A DNA stretch of 64,000 nt, taken from NCBI RefSeq assembly GCF_000284255.1, contig NC_017075.1:3658001-3722000 (forward strand), written 5' to 3'. Below are positions 55,010-64,000 of this stretch, piece by piece. The translations under genes were made by a program, and so were the position numbers. Source of the DNA: Rubrivivax gelatinosus IL144 (GTDB lineage Bacteria; Pseudomonadota; Gammaproteobacteria; Burkholderiales; Burkholderiaceae_C). The stretch's first letter is position 1. Every line of letters begins with the position of its first letter. The notes under the pieces were generated by a model. That model worked only from the letters and a program-made list of their open reading frames with translations. It made no database searches and had not been told where the DNA came from.

Positions 55010-57325
55010 TCAGGCTGCGGGGGTGCGCAGCGCCGCGACCTTCTGGAAGCCGTCCAGCTTGCGGCCCTTGCGCGCGCGTTTGCCGATGCAGCTGGTGAAG
55101 GCGCTGTTGCGGATCTCCTCGTCGCGCGCCTTGCCGCCGCGGCCGCTGCCGACGACCAGCACCGACTGCGCGCAGGCCGCCACCGCGACCAGCGGCGTCG
55201 CCGCGTCGACGTCCATCAGCGTCAGGCCGCGGCCGCCGTTGGGCTGGTGCTTGAGTTCGTCGAGCGGATAGACCAGCAGCCGGCCGTCGGCCGCCAGGCA
55301 GGCGGCGTTGACCTGGCCGGCGGCCACGGCCCAGGGCTCGAGCGGACGTTCGCCGGCTTCCAGCGTCAGGAAGCTCTTGCCGGCGCGCTGGCGGCCGTGC
55401 AGGTCGCCGGCCTTGGCCAGCAGGCCGAAGCCGCCGCTGTTGGCCAGCAGCAGCGTCGTGTCGGCAGCGCCGGCCCAGTAGTGGGCGATGGCGGTGCCGG
55501 CTTCGAGCTCGATCAGCGTCGTGATCGGCACGCCGTCGCCGCGGCCGCCCGGCAGCGCCGAGACGGCGACGCTGTAGACCCGGCCACGGTCGCCGAAGAC
55601 CAGCAGCGTGTCGACGCTGCGACAGGCGAAGGTGGCGTAGAGCGCGTCGCCGGCCTTGAAGCCCAGCGTCGAACGCTCCACCTCGTGGCCTTTCAGCGCC
55701 CGCACCCAGCCCTTCTGGCTGACGACCACCGTCACCGGCTCGTCGACGACGCGGATCTCGGCGACCGCGCGGCGCTCTTCCTGGATCAGCGTGCGGCGCT
55801 CGTCGCCGAAGGCCTTGGCGTCGGCCTCGATCTCGCGGATCAGCGTGCGCTTGAGCACCGCCGGGCTGCCCAGGATCTCCTCGAGCTTGGCCTGCTGCTC
55901 GCGCAGGTCCTTCAGCTCCTGCTCGATCTTGATCGCCTCCAGCCGCGCCAGCTGGCGCAGCCGCAGGTCGAGGATGTCGTCGGCCTGGCGCTCGCTGAGA
56001 TTGAAGCGCGCGATCAGCGCCGCGCGCGGCTCGTCGCTCTCGCGGATGATGCGGATCACCTCGTCGATGTTCAGCAGCACCAGCTGCCGGCCTTCGAGCA
56101 CGTGGATGCGCTCCAGCACCTTGGCCAGGCGATGGCGCGTGCGCCGCTGCACCGTCTGCTGGCGGAAGCCGATCCACTCCTCCAGCATCTGGCGCAGGCT
56201 CTTCTGCGTCGGCCGGCCGTCGGCGCCGACCATCGTCAGGTTGACCGGCGAGTTGCACTCCAGGCTGGTGTTGGCCAAGAGCGTCGTGATCAGGTCCTGC
56301 TGCGAGACGGTGCGGCTCTTGGGCTCGAAGACCAGGCGCACCGGCGCGTCCTTGCTGGACTCGTCGCGCACCGCGTCCAGCACCGACAGCACGGTCTGCT
56401 TGAGCTGCTGCTGCTCCTGCGTCAGCGCCTTCTTGCCGGGGCGCAGCTTGGGGTTGGTCAGCTCCTCGATCTCCTCGAGCACACGCTGGGCGCTGGTGCC
56501 CGGCGGCAGCTCGTTGACGACGAGCTGCCACTGGCCGCGCGCCAGGTCCTCGATCGTCCAGCGCGCGCGCACCTTCAGGCTGCCGCGGCCGCCGGCGTAG
56601 GCGGCGCGGATCTCGGCGGCGCTGCTGATGATCTGGCCGCCGCCGGGGAAGTCGGGGCCGGGCAGCGTGGCGTAGAGCGCCTCGTCGGCCAGCGCCGGGT
56701 CGCGGATCAGCTCGACCGCGGCGGCCGCGACCTCGCGCAGGTTGTGGCTGGGGATCTCGGTGGCCAGGCCGACGGCGATGCCCGAGGCGCCGTTGAGCAG
56801 CACGAAAGGCAGGCGCGCCGGCAGCTGGCGCGGCTCCTCGGTCGAGCCGTCGTAGTTGGGCTGGAAGTCGACCGTGCCTTCGTCGATCTCCTCGAGCAGC
56901 AGGCGCGCGATCGGCGCCAGCCGAGCTTCGGTGTAGCGCATCGCCGCGGCGCCGTCGCCGTCGCGGCTGCCGAAGTTGCCCTGGCCGTCGACCAGCGGGT
57001 AGCGCTGGCTGAAGTCCTGGGCCATGCGCACCATCGCGTCGTAGGCCGCGGTGTCGCCGTGCGGGTGGTAGCGGCCGAGCACGTCGCCGACGACGCGTGC
57101 GCTCTTCACCGGCTTGGCGCCGACGTTGCCGTTGTAGCCCAGCCCCATGCGGTGCATCGCGTAGAGGATGCGCCGCTGCACCGGCTTCTGGCCGTCGCAG
57201 ACGTCGGGCAGCGCGCGGCCCTTGACGACCGACAGCGCGTACTCGAGGTAGGCGCGTTCGGCGTAGTCGGCCAGCGTGATGGTGTCGGCGGGTTCGGCCG
57301 CCGTGAAGTCGAAGAGATCTCGCAT
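55010..57325 (-). CDS. parC: DNA topoisomerase IV subunit A
   Basis: 771 residues with the ParC layout: winged-helix/tower breakage-reunion half ([26 protein letters not shown]; catalytic Tyr in the AMRYTEARL segment) and a C-terminal blade domain. It decatenates chromosomes with ParE. In the quinolone-determining region [12 protein letters not shown] has Thr and Asp at the places of E. coli Ser80 and Glu84; these look like natural variation, and no resistance claim is made. parC is separated from parE by an SLT gene and an S8 protease gene. Confidence 0.96.
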   Translation of the reverse strand: MRDLFDFTAAEPADTITLADYAERAYLEYALSVVKGRALPDVCDGQKPVQRRILYAMHRMGLGYNGNVGAKPVKSARVVGDVLGRYHPHGDTAAYDAMVRMAQDFSQRYPLVDGQGNFGSRDGDGAAAMRYTEARLAPIARLLLEEIDEGTVDFQPNYDGSTEEPRQLPARLPFVLLNGASGIAVGLATEIPSHNLREVAAAAVELIRDPALADEALYATLPGPDFPGGGQIISSAAEIRAAYAGGRGSLKVRARWTIEDLARGQWQLVVNELPPGTSAQRVLEEIEELTNPKLRPGKKALTQEQQQLKQTVLSVLDAVRDESSKDAPVRLVFEPKSRTVSQQDLITTLLANTSLECNSPVNLTMVGADGRPTQKSLRQMLEEWIGFRQQTVQRRTRHRLAKVLERIHVLEGRQLVLLNIDEVIRIIRESDEPRAALIARFNLSERQADDILDLRLRQLARLEAIKIEQELKDLREQQAKLEEILGSPAVLKRTLIREIEADAKAFGDERRTLIQEERRAVAEIRVVDEPVTVVVSQKGWVRALKGHEVERSTLGFKAGDALYATFACRSVDTLLVFGDRGRVYSVAVSALPGGRGDGVPITTLIELEAGTAIAHYWAGAADTTLLLANSGGFGLLAKAGDLHGRQRAGKSFLTLEAGERPLEPWAVAAGQVNAACLAADGRLLVYPLDELKHQPNGGRGLTLMDVDAATPLVAVAACAQSVLVVGSGRGGKARDEEIRNSAFTSCIGKRARKGRKLDGFQKVAALRTPAA

Positions 57326-57411
57326 GCAGTGCGGGCGGCGCTCGCGGCCGCTCGGCTTCGAAAGGCGGCGATTCTCGCAAACGCCGCCGGGTGGCGCCGG
57401 CGCGGCGCCGA

Positions 57412-58113
57412 TCAGCCCAGCGCCAGCCGCGTCGCGCGCGCCGTCTGGCTGCGCTGCAGCAGCGCCCAGTACAGCTCGAGCACCAGGTGCACGTGGGCGC
57501 GGGTCTCGGCCAGCCGCGGCAGGCCGCCGGCGCGGCGCACCGTGCCTTCGCCGGCGTTCCAGGCGGCCAGCGCGAGATCGATGCGGCCGTAGCGCCGCGT
57601 CAGGTCGGCGAGCATGCGCGCGCCGGTGTGGATGTTGGTGCGCGCGTCGCGCAGGCGTTCGGCCGCGGGCTGGCGGCGCTCGGCCGGCGTCGCGTAGCGG
57701 TCGCCGGTGACGGCGGTGATCTGCATCAGCCCGATCGCGCCGCGCGGCGACACGGCGTCACGGCGGAAGCCCGACTCGACGGCGATGATGGCCGTCAGCA
57801 GTTCGGCGTCGACACCGTGCGTGCGCGCCGCCTCGCGCACCCAGGGCACCAGCGCCTTGACCTCCGGCGCGATCTCCATCCAGGTCAGCAGCGCATCGGC
57901 ACCGTCGCGTTTGCCCGGCACACGCGGGCCGCTGGCGGCTTCGTCGGCATGCACCAGGCGGTAGCGCGCATCGACGGCCCGCGGCGCGAAGTGCGCGACG
58001 CCGTAGGCATCGACGAAGCCCCAGAGTTCGGCGTGGGCGGCCGGGCCCCAGGCCAGCATCAAGGACAGGGCGACGGGGCGCAGATGAAGAAGACGGGAGC
58101 CGGGACGGGACAC
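57412..58113 (-). CDS. secreted lytic transglycosylase (SLT domain family 1)
   Basis: 233 residues from GTG 58113. Signal peptide ([18 protein letters not shown]), a short region with a DUF4124-like opening ([15 protein letters not shown]), and an SLT domain with catalytic Glu in [24 protein letters not shown] and [12 protein letters not shown]. It cleaves peptidoglycan. The GTG is chosen because it starts the signal peptide and because TACGAT ends 9 nt before it; an ATG 33 codons earlier would place a polar tract before the signal peptide and would run into the S8 terminator. Confidence 0.88.
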   Translation of the reverse strand: MSRPGSRLLHLRPVALSLMLAWGPAAHAELWGFVDAYGVAHFAPRAVDARYRLVHADEAASGPRVPGKRDGADALLTWMEIAPEVKALVPWVREAARTHGVDAELLTAIIAVESGFRRDAVSPRGAIGLMQITAVTGDRYATPAERRQPAAERLRDARTNIHTGARMLADLTRRYGRIDLALAAWNAGEGTVRRAGGLPRLAETRAHVHLVLELYWALLQRSQTARATRLALG

Positions 58114-58192
58114 GATCGCCCCATCGTAGGCCGGCCGGTACGCCGCGATCGTGCGAACACCGCCGTGTCGACGGTGCAGTTCGGCGCCGTGC

Positions 58193-58223
58193 AAAAGAAA
58201 ACCGCCGGACATGGCCGGCGGTT
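58193..58223 (-). terminator. rho-independent terminator of the S8 protease gene
   Basis: On the minus strand AACCGCCGG-(6-nt loop)-CCGGCGGTT (58223-58200) is followed by TTCTTTT, a proper intrinsic terminator. It lies ~80 nt after the protease stop and isolates the protease from the transglycosylase gene. Confidence 0.85.
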
Positions 58224-58236
58224 CTGGAACTCAGCC

Positions 58237-58308
58237 CTCGCGCGTGAAATCGCGCTCGGGCCTGAGCCTGGCGCGAGAGGCCTTCCGGCCTCTCACGTCC
58301 CGGCTCAG
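58237..58308. repeat. 72-nt double-hairpin element, copy 2
   Basis: Same order as the copy at 26730-26801: CTCGCGCGTGAAA, GCGCTCGGGCCTGAG, then arms CTGAGCC/GGCTCAG around GAGAGGCC-TTCC-GGCCTCTC. Here the inner stem has a mismatched internal loop. The stop of the S8 protease (TGA, 58307-58305) lies inside the right arm, as with the lipoprotein gene in copy 1. A real terminator (58193-58223) follows, so this element is not needed for termination here. Confidence 0.72.
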
Positions 58309-59888
58309 TTGCCGCAGCCCATCGCGGTGATGCGGTCGATCGCGGCCTTGGCCTGCACGAGGCCGGCGCCGGTCTTGTCGTCACGGCCGGCGTCGCCGAT
58401 GTCCAGCGCGCTGTTGATCAGCGTCGTGCGGATCTGCTGCGCCGTGCAGCTCGGGAAGTAGCTCCACACCAGGCCGGCGACGGCCGAGACGTGCGGCGTG
58501 GCCATCGAGGTGCCGTTGAACGACGCGTACTTGGCCGGATCCGGCTCGATCGCGACGTAGGTCGAGGTGCCGAGCTGGCCCATCAGCGTGGCGCCGTCGG
58601 CCTGGGTGATGCCGACCGACGGGATCGTCGTGACGGTGTCGCCCATCGTGCCGGCCAGTTCGCCGCTGGTGTTGTTGTAGATGACCGCGCCGATGCCGCC
58701 GCTGGTCTGGCAGTTGACGACCTTGTCGGCGAACGAGATGTTGCCGCGCGAGATCAGGCAGATCTTGCCGGTCATCGAGCCGGCCACCGGCGCGTCGCCG
58801 AAGCCGAAGTCGGCCAGCGGGCCGGTGGCGCCCTTGACCGGCGCGCCTTCCATCGACAGCGACGGCACGGTGGCGCCGCCGACCTTCAGCACGCCCATCG
58901 TCAGCACGTTGGGCGGCACGGTCGAGACGACGGCCACGCCCGGGCCGGCGATGTCGACGGTCGAGTTGTATTGCGAGAACGAGGCCCAGGCCTTGTTCTC
59001 GTCGACCGCGGCCACCGACATCACGTTGTCGAAGCCCGCCGGGTAGGACACGGCCGTCGTGCCGTCGTTGCCGGCGGCGGCGACGAACAGGATGCCCTTC
59101 TTGGCCAGGCGGTCGATGGCGCGCTTCTCGGTCTTGCTGGCGCTGTTGGCACCCAGCGACATCGAGATGATGTTGGCCTTGGCACGGCCGCAGGCGTTCA
59201 TGGCCTTGGTGATCGTCGACGAGCTGGCGCTGCCGGTCGAATCGAACACCTTGCTGATGTACAGCGAGACCTGCTTCTTGCCGTTGACGCCGACGACGCC
59301 CAGGCCGTTGTCCAGCGCGGCGATGGTGCCGGCGACGTGCGTGCCGTGCGCGTTCTCGTCGGTGTTCCAGCTGCCGGAGCCGGAGAAGTTCTGGCCCGCG
59401 AGCTTGTTGCCCGCCAGGTCTTCGTGCGTCGCGTCGATGCCGGAGTCGACGATGCAGATCTTCGGCGTCCACTTCGGCGTGCCGGTGACCTGGTCGGCCT
59501 GCACCAGCGTGATGCCGTAGGGCACGGTCTGGGTGGAGGCCGCCGCGGCGGCGACCTTGCGGCTCTTGATCGAGTTGCTGCGCGTGCCCAGGATGTGGTG
59601 GACGACGTCTTCCTCGACGTAGTCCACGCCGGCCAGCGCCTTCAGCTTGGCGAGCTTGGCCTTGGGCACGCTGATGGCGATCGCGTTGTCGTCCGACAGA
59701 TCGTCACGCACCTTGCCGCCGAGCGCGACGAGGCCGTTGCGGATCTTGGCGGCGGCACCGGCCTTGTACGCGACGATGACGCGCACGCTGCCCGAGTCGG
59801 CACTGGCCGCGGCCATGGCCGCGCTGCACACGAACGCCGAGACAGCCAGCACGACGGCGGTGCGCAGCGGCTTGAAAACCTGGGTCAT
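58305..59888 (-). CDS. secreted subtilisin-like (S8) serine protease
   Basis: 527 residues: signal peptide (~1-28), an inhibitor-I9-type propeptide (~34-100, VRVIVAYKAGAAAKIRNGL), then the S8 catalytic domain with Asp148 (CIVDSGID), His181 (HGTHVAGT), Asn274 (AAAGNDG) and Ser461 (FNGTSMATPHV), with a PA-like insert (~340-440). Probably exported and self-activated. Lys/Asn/Ser-richer than neighbours. GGAG precedes the ATG. It sits between parE and the SLT-parC pair with its own terminator. Confidence 0.95.
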   Translation of the reverse strand: MTQVFKPLRTAVVLAVSAFVCSAAMAAASADSGSVRVIVAYKAGAAAKIRNGLVALGGKVRDDLSDDNAIAISVPKAKLAKLKALAGVDYVEEDVVHHILGTRSNSIKSRKVAAAAASTQTVPYGITLVQADQVTGTPKWTPKICIVDSGIDATHEDLAGNKLAGQNFSGSGSWNTDENAHGTHVAGTIAALDNGLGVVGVNGKKQVSLYISKVFDSTGSASSSTITKAMNACGRAKANIISMSLGANSASKTEKRAIDRLAKKGILFVAAAGNDGTTAVSYPAGFDNVMSVAAVDENKAWASFSQYNSTVDIAGPGVAVVSTVPPNVLTMGVLKVGGATVPSLSMEGAPVKGATGPLADFGFGDAPVAGSMTGKICLISRGNISFADKVVNCQTSGGIGAVIYNNTSGELAGTMGDTVTTIPSVGITQADGATLMGQLGTSTYVAIEPDPAKYASFNGTSMATPHVSAVAGLVWSYFPSCTAQQIRTTLINSALDIGDAGRDDKTGAGLVQAKAAIDRITAMGCGN

Positions 59889-60003
59889 GGATTCACTCCG
59901 GCAAAGAAAAGCCACAAACAGATGAAGTAAATGACTTTTCCGGCCGGTGCCGGGAGCGTCAACCCCCGATCCCGGCGTCCGGGGAACGCTCGATGGCGCC
60001 GGA

Positions 60004-61977
<1,974 letters not shown>

Positions 61978-62026
61978 GGGCGCGGATTCTAGGGAGCGGC
62001 CCGCGGCCGCCCCGGCGCGGGGGCGA

Positions 62027-63280
62027 TCAGCGGTAGCGCGCGATGTTCAGCGGCCGCACGTCGATCTCGGGCTGTCGGCCCGAGACGATGTCGGCGATGA
62101 CGCGCCCGGTGCCGGCGGCCATCGTCCAGCCCAGCGTGCCGTGGCCGGTGGCCAGCAGCAGGTCGCGCACCGGCGTCTCGCCGACGATCGGCGTGCCGTC
62201 GGGCGTCATCGGGCGCAGACCGCACCAGAACTCGGCGCGCGAGACGTCGCCGCCGCGCGGGAACAGGTCGGTGACGACGTGCTCCAGCGTGCGCCGGCGG
62301 CCGCCGCGCAGCGTCAGGTCGAAGCCGCCGAGCTCGGCCGTGCCGCCGACGCGGATGCGGTCGCCCAGGCGCGTGACCGCCACCTTGTGCGTCTCGTCCA
62401 TGATCGTCGACTCCGGCGCGCCGGCGGTGTCGGTGATCGGCACCGTGATCGAGTAGCCCTTGACCGGGTAGATCGGCAGGCTGAGGCCCAGCGGCTTCAT
62501 CCACTGCGGCGAGAAGCTGCCGAGCGCGACGACGACGCGGTCGGCGGTCAGCGTGCCGGCCGTCGTGCGCACCGCCGAGACGCGGCCGCCGCTGACTTCG
62601 ACACCCTGCACCGTCGTGTCGAAGCGGAAGCGCACGCCCAGCGCACGCGCCATCTCGGCCAGGCGGTTGGTGAACTTGAAGCAGTCGCCGGTCTCGTCGT
62701 TGGGCAGGCGCAGCGCACCGACGAACTTGTCCTTCGTCAGCGCCAGCGCCGGCTCGACCTTGACGAAACCCTCGCGGTCCAGCACCTCGAAGGGCACGCC
62801 GTACTGGCGCAGCACCTCGACGTCGCCGCCGATGCCGTCGAGCTGCTTCTGGGTGCGAAACAGCTGCAGCGTGCCCTGGGCGCGGTCGTCGTACTCGATG
62901 CCGGTCTCGGCGCGCAGCGCCTTCAGGCAGTCGCGGCTGTACTCGGCGATCGGCACCATGCGGCTCTTGTTGAGCGCATAGGCGCGGGCGTTGCAGTTGG
63001 CCAGCATCGCCATGCCCCAGCGCCACATCTTCGGGTCGAGCAGCGCGCTGACGACCAGCGGCGAGTGCTGCATCAGCATCCACTTGATGGCCTTCACCGG
63101 CACGCCCGGGCCGGCCCAGGGCGAGGAGTAGCCCGGCGAGATCTCGCCGGCGTTGCCGAAGCTCGTTTCCAGCGCCGGGCCGCTCTGGCGGTCGACGACC
63201 TCGACCTCGTGCCCCGACTTCGCGAGGTAGTAAGCCACCGAGGTGCCGATGACACCGCTGCCGAGGACCAGGACCTTCAT
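62027..63280 (-). CDS. dadA: D-amino acid dehydrogenase (small subunit type)
   Basis: 417 residues. FAD-binding [16 protein letters not shown] at 4-19, [42 protein letters not shown] and C-terminal [18 protein letters not shown] plus [19 protein letters not shown] are DadA signatures. It oxidises D-alanine and other D-amino acids to 2-oxo acids and feeds the respiratory chain. TACAGT ~33 nt upstream is a -10 candidate. No alanine racemase gene is adjacent on the visible side. Confidence 0.96.
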   Translation of the reverse strand: MKVLVLGSGVIGTSVAYYLAKSGHEVEVVDRQSGPALETSFGNAGEISPGYSSPWAGPGVPVKAIKWMLMQHSPLVVSALLDPKMWRWGMAMLANCNARAYALNKSRMVPIAEYSRDCLKALRAETGIEYDDRAQGTLQLFRTQKQLDGIGGDVEVLRQYGVPFEVLDREGFVKVEPALALTKDKFVGALRLPNDETGDCFKFTNRLAEMARALGVRFRFDTTVQGVEVSGGRVSAVRTTAGTLTADRVVVALGSFSPQWMKPLGLSLPIYPVKGYSITVPITDTAGAPESTIMDETHKVAVTRLGDRIRVGGTAELGGFDLTLRGGRRRTLEHVVTDLFPRGGDVSRAEFWCGLRPMTPDGTPIVGETPVRDLLLATGHGTLGWTMAAGTGRVIADIVSGRQPEIDVRPLNIARYR

Positions 63281-63509
63281 TCGTCGCTGCCGTTGCCGTT
63301 GAAGTGGCGCACTGTACCCAGCGCCAAGGCGTCGGTTTCACCATAGTTTTCCCGACATCGCCAAACAACTCGCCATTCAAAGCACGATGCACCGAATCGC
63401 CTACAACTGAACCGCCGAAGTGCACGAAGGAACCACGGCGGAGCACGCTCCCCGCCGCGCCGACCGCGACGCCGACATGCCCGGGGCGCTTTGGATACAT
63501 TGCGCCCCC

Positions 63510-64000
63510 ATGACCACCGCCACGACCGCCCCGCGCCTGTCGATGACGCAGGTGCTGCTCTGCGGCGCCGCCATCGTCACCCTCAGCATGGGCATCCGCC
63601 ACGGCTTCGGCCTGTGGCTGCAGCCGATCACGATGGACCGCGGCTGGACCCGCGAGACCTTCGCCTTCGCGCTGGCGGTGCAGAACCTGGCCTGGGGCCT
63701 GGCCGGGCCGGTGGCCGGCATGCTGGCCGACCGCTGGGGCGCCTTCCGCGTGCTGATCGTCGGCGCGGTGCTCTACGCGCTGGGCCTCGTGTCGATGGCG
63801 CTGGCGACCTCGGGGCTGGCTTTCACCGGCGGCGCCGGGCTGCTGATCGGCATCGCGCAGTCGGGCACGACCTACGCGGTGATCTACGGCGTCATCGCGC
63901 GCAACGTCGCGCCCGAGAAGCGCTCCTGGGCGATGGGTGTGGCCGCCGCCGCGGGCTCGTTCGGTCAGTTCCTGATGGTGCCGGTGGAGAACTGGCTGAT
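63510..64000 (+). CDS. MFS transporter, N-terminal part (runs off the window)
   Basis: First ~163 residues of an MFS permease: helices at ~14-35, ~50-75 and onward, with the MFS signature loop ADRWGAFRVLIVGAVLYALG between helices 2 and 3. It resembles oxalate/formate-antiporter-like and CynX-like carriers (MGIRHGFGLWLQPITMDRGW). Substrate unknown. Divergent from dadA with a 229-bp gap. TACATT (63496-63501) ends 8 nt before the ATG, no Shine-Dalgarno. Confidence 0.88.
   Translation, partial: MTTATTAPRLSMTQVLLCGAAIVTLSMGIRHGFGLWLQPITMDRGWTRETFAFALAVQNLAWGLAGPVAGMLADRWGAFRVLIVGAVLYALGLVSMALATSGLAFTGGAGLLIGIAQSGTTYAVIYGVIARNVAPEKRSWAMGVAAAAGSFGQFLMVPVENWL

Overview
The window is very G+C-rich, with gene content and order typical of a Betaproteobacterium of the order Burkholderiales, most like the Rubrivivax/Leptothrix/Methylibium/Roseateles group. 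The pointers are an imuA-imuB SOS mutagenesis operon, parE and parC with a lytic transglycosylase between them, an edd-eda Entner-Doudoroff operon, a PEP-CTERM protein and many MCPs. The genus is inferred from gene content only. It looks like ordinary chromosome: no integrase, transposase, phage gene or CRISPR array was seen. About 57 protein genes, one tRNA, one partial gene duplicate and several small regulatory or repeat elements are annotated.

Layout. 0-2.6 kb: SOS operon imuA-DUF3224-SnoaL-imuB (minus strand) behind a perfect LexA box. 2.6-8.2 kb: an LplT-like transporter with a degenerate acyltransferase tail, an HSL-type esterase, a SEC-C protein, a BNR-repeat protein paired with a MoaD/ThiS-like carrier, and an aldo/keto reductase. 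8.3 kb: tRNA-Ala(CGC) with promoter and terminator. 8.4-13.5 kb: two MCPs flanking a BCCT osmolyte transporter. 14-17.8 kb: a tonB-exbB-exbD-exbD-TPR energy-transduction operon. 17.9-28.5 kb: MBL hydrolase, Aer-type aerotaxis receptor, SDR, gloA, edd-eda, ChaC-like and MobA-like genes overlapping tail to tail, pdxH, and a three-lipoprotein operon (CsgG-like, DUF4810, DUF799). 28.8-34.5 kb: a MalT-type regulator, a hemerythrin-like protein, MscS and an HDAC-like deacetylase.

34.5-49.1 kb holds two convergent transglutaminase-containing operons: MoxR-DUF58-TgpA-MltB on the plus strand and, facing it, a five-gene minus-strand operon of circularly permuted ATP-grasp, alpha-E and transglutaminase proteins (DUF2126, fused ATP-grasp/alpha-E, transglutaminase, ATP-grasp, alpha-E). 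The second is the best candidate for a poorly understood peptide- or amide-forming system. It lacks the Anbu protease often linked to it, and it carries a duplicated start of its last gene. 49-64 kb: TPR/glycosyltransferase-like protein, comEC, RidA-like, dsbB, a PEP-CTERM protein, parC, a lytic transglycosylase, a secreted S8 protease, parE, dadA and the start of an MFS transporter.

Two patterns cut across the map. First, at least ten genes have a -10-like hexamer ending only 6-9 nt before the start codon and no Shine-Dalgarno sequence, which suggests frequent leaderless mRNAs. Second, a 72-nt double-hairpin element occurs twice (26.7 and 58.2 kb), each copy covering the stop codon of a minus-strand gene.
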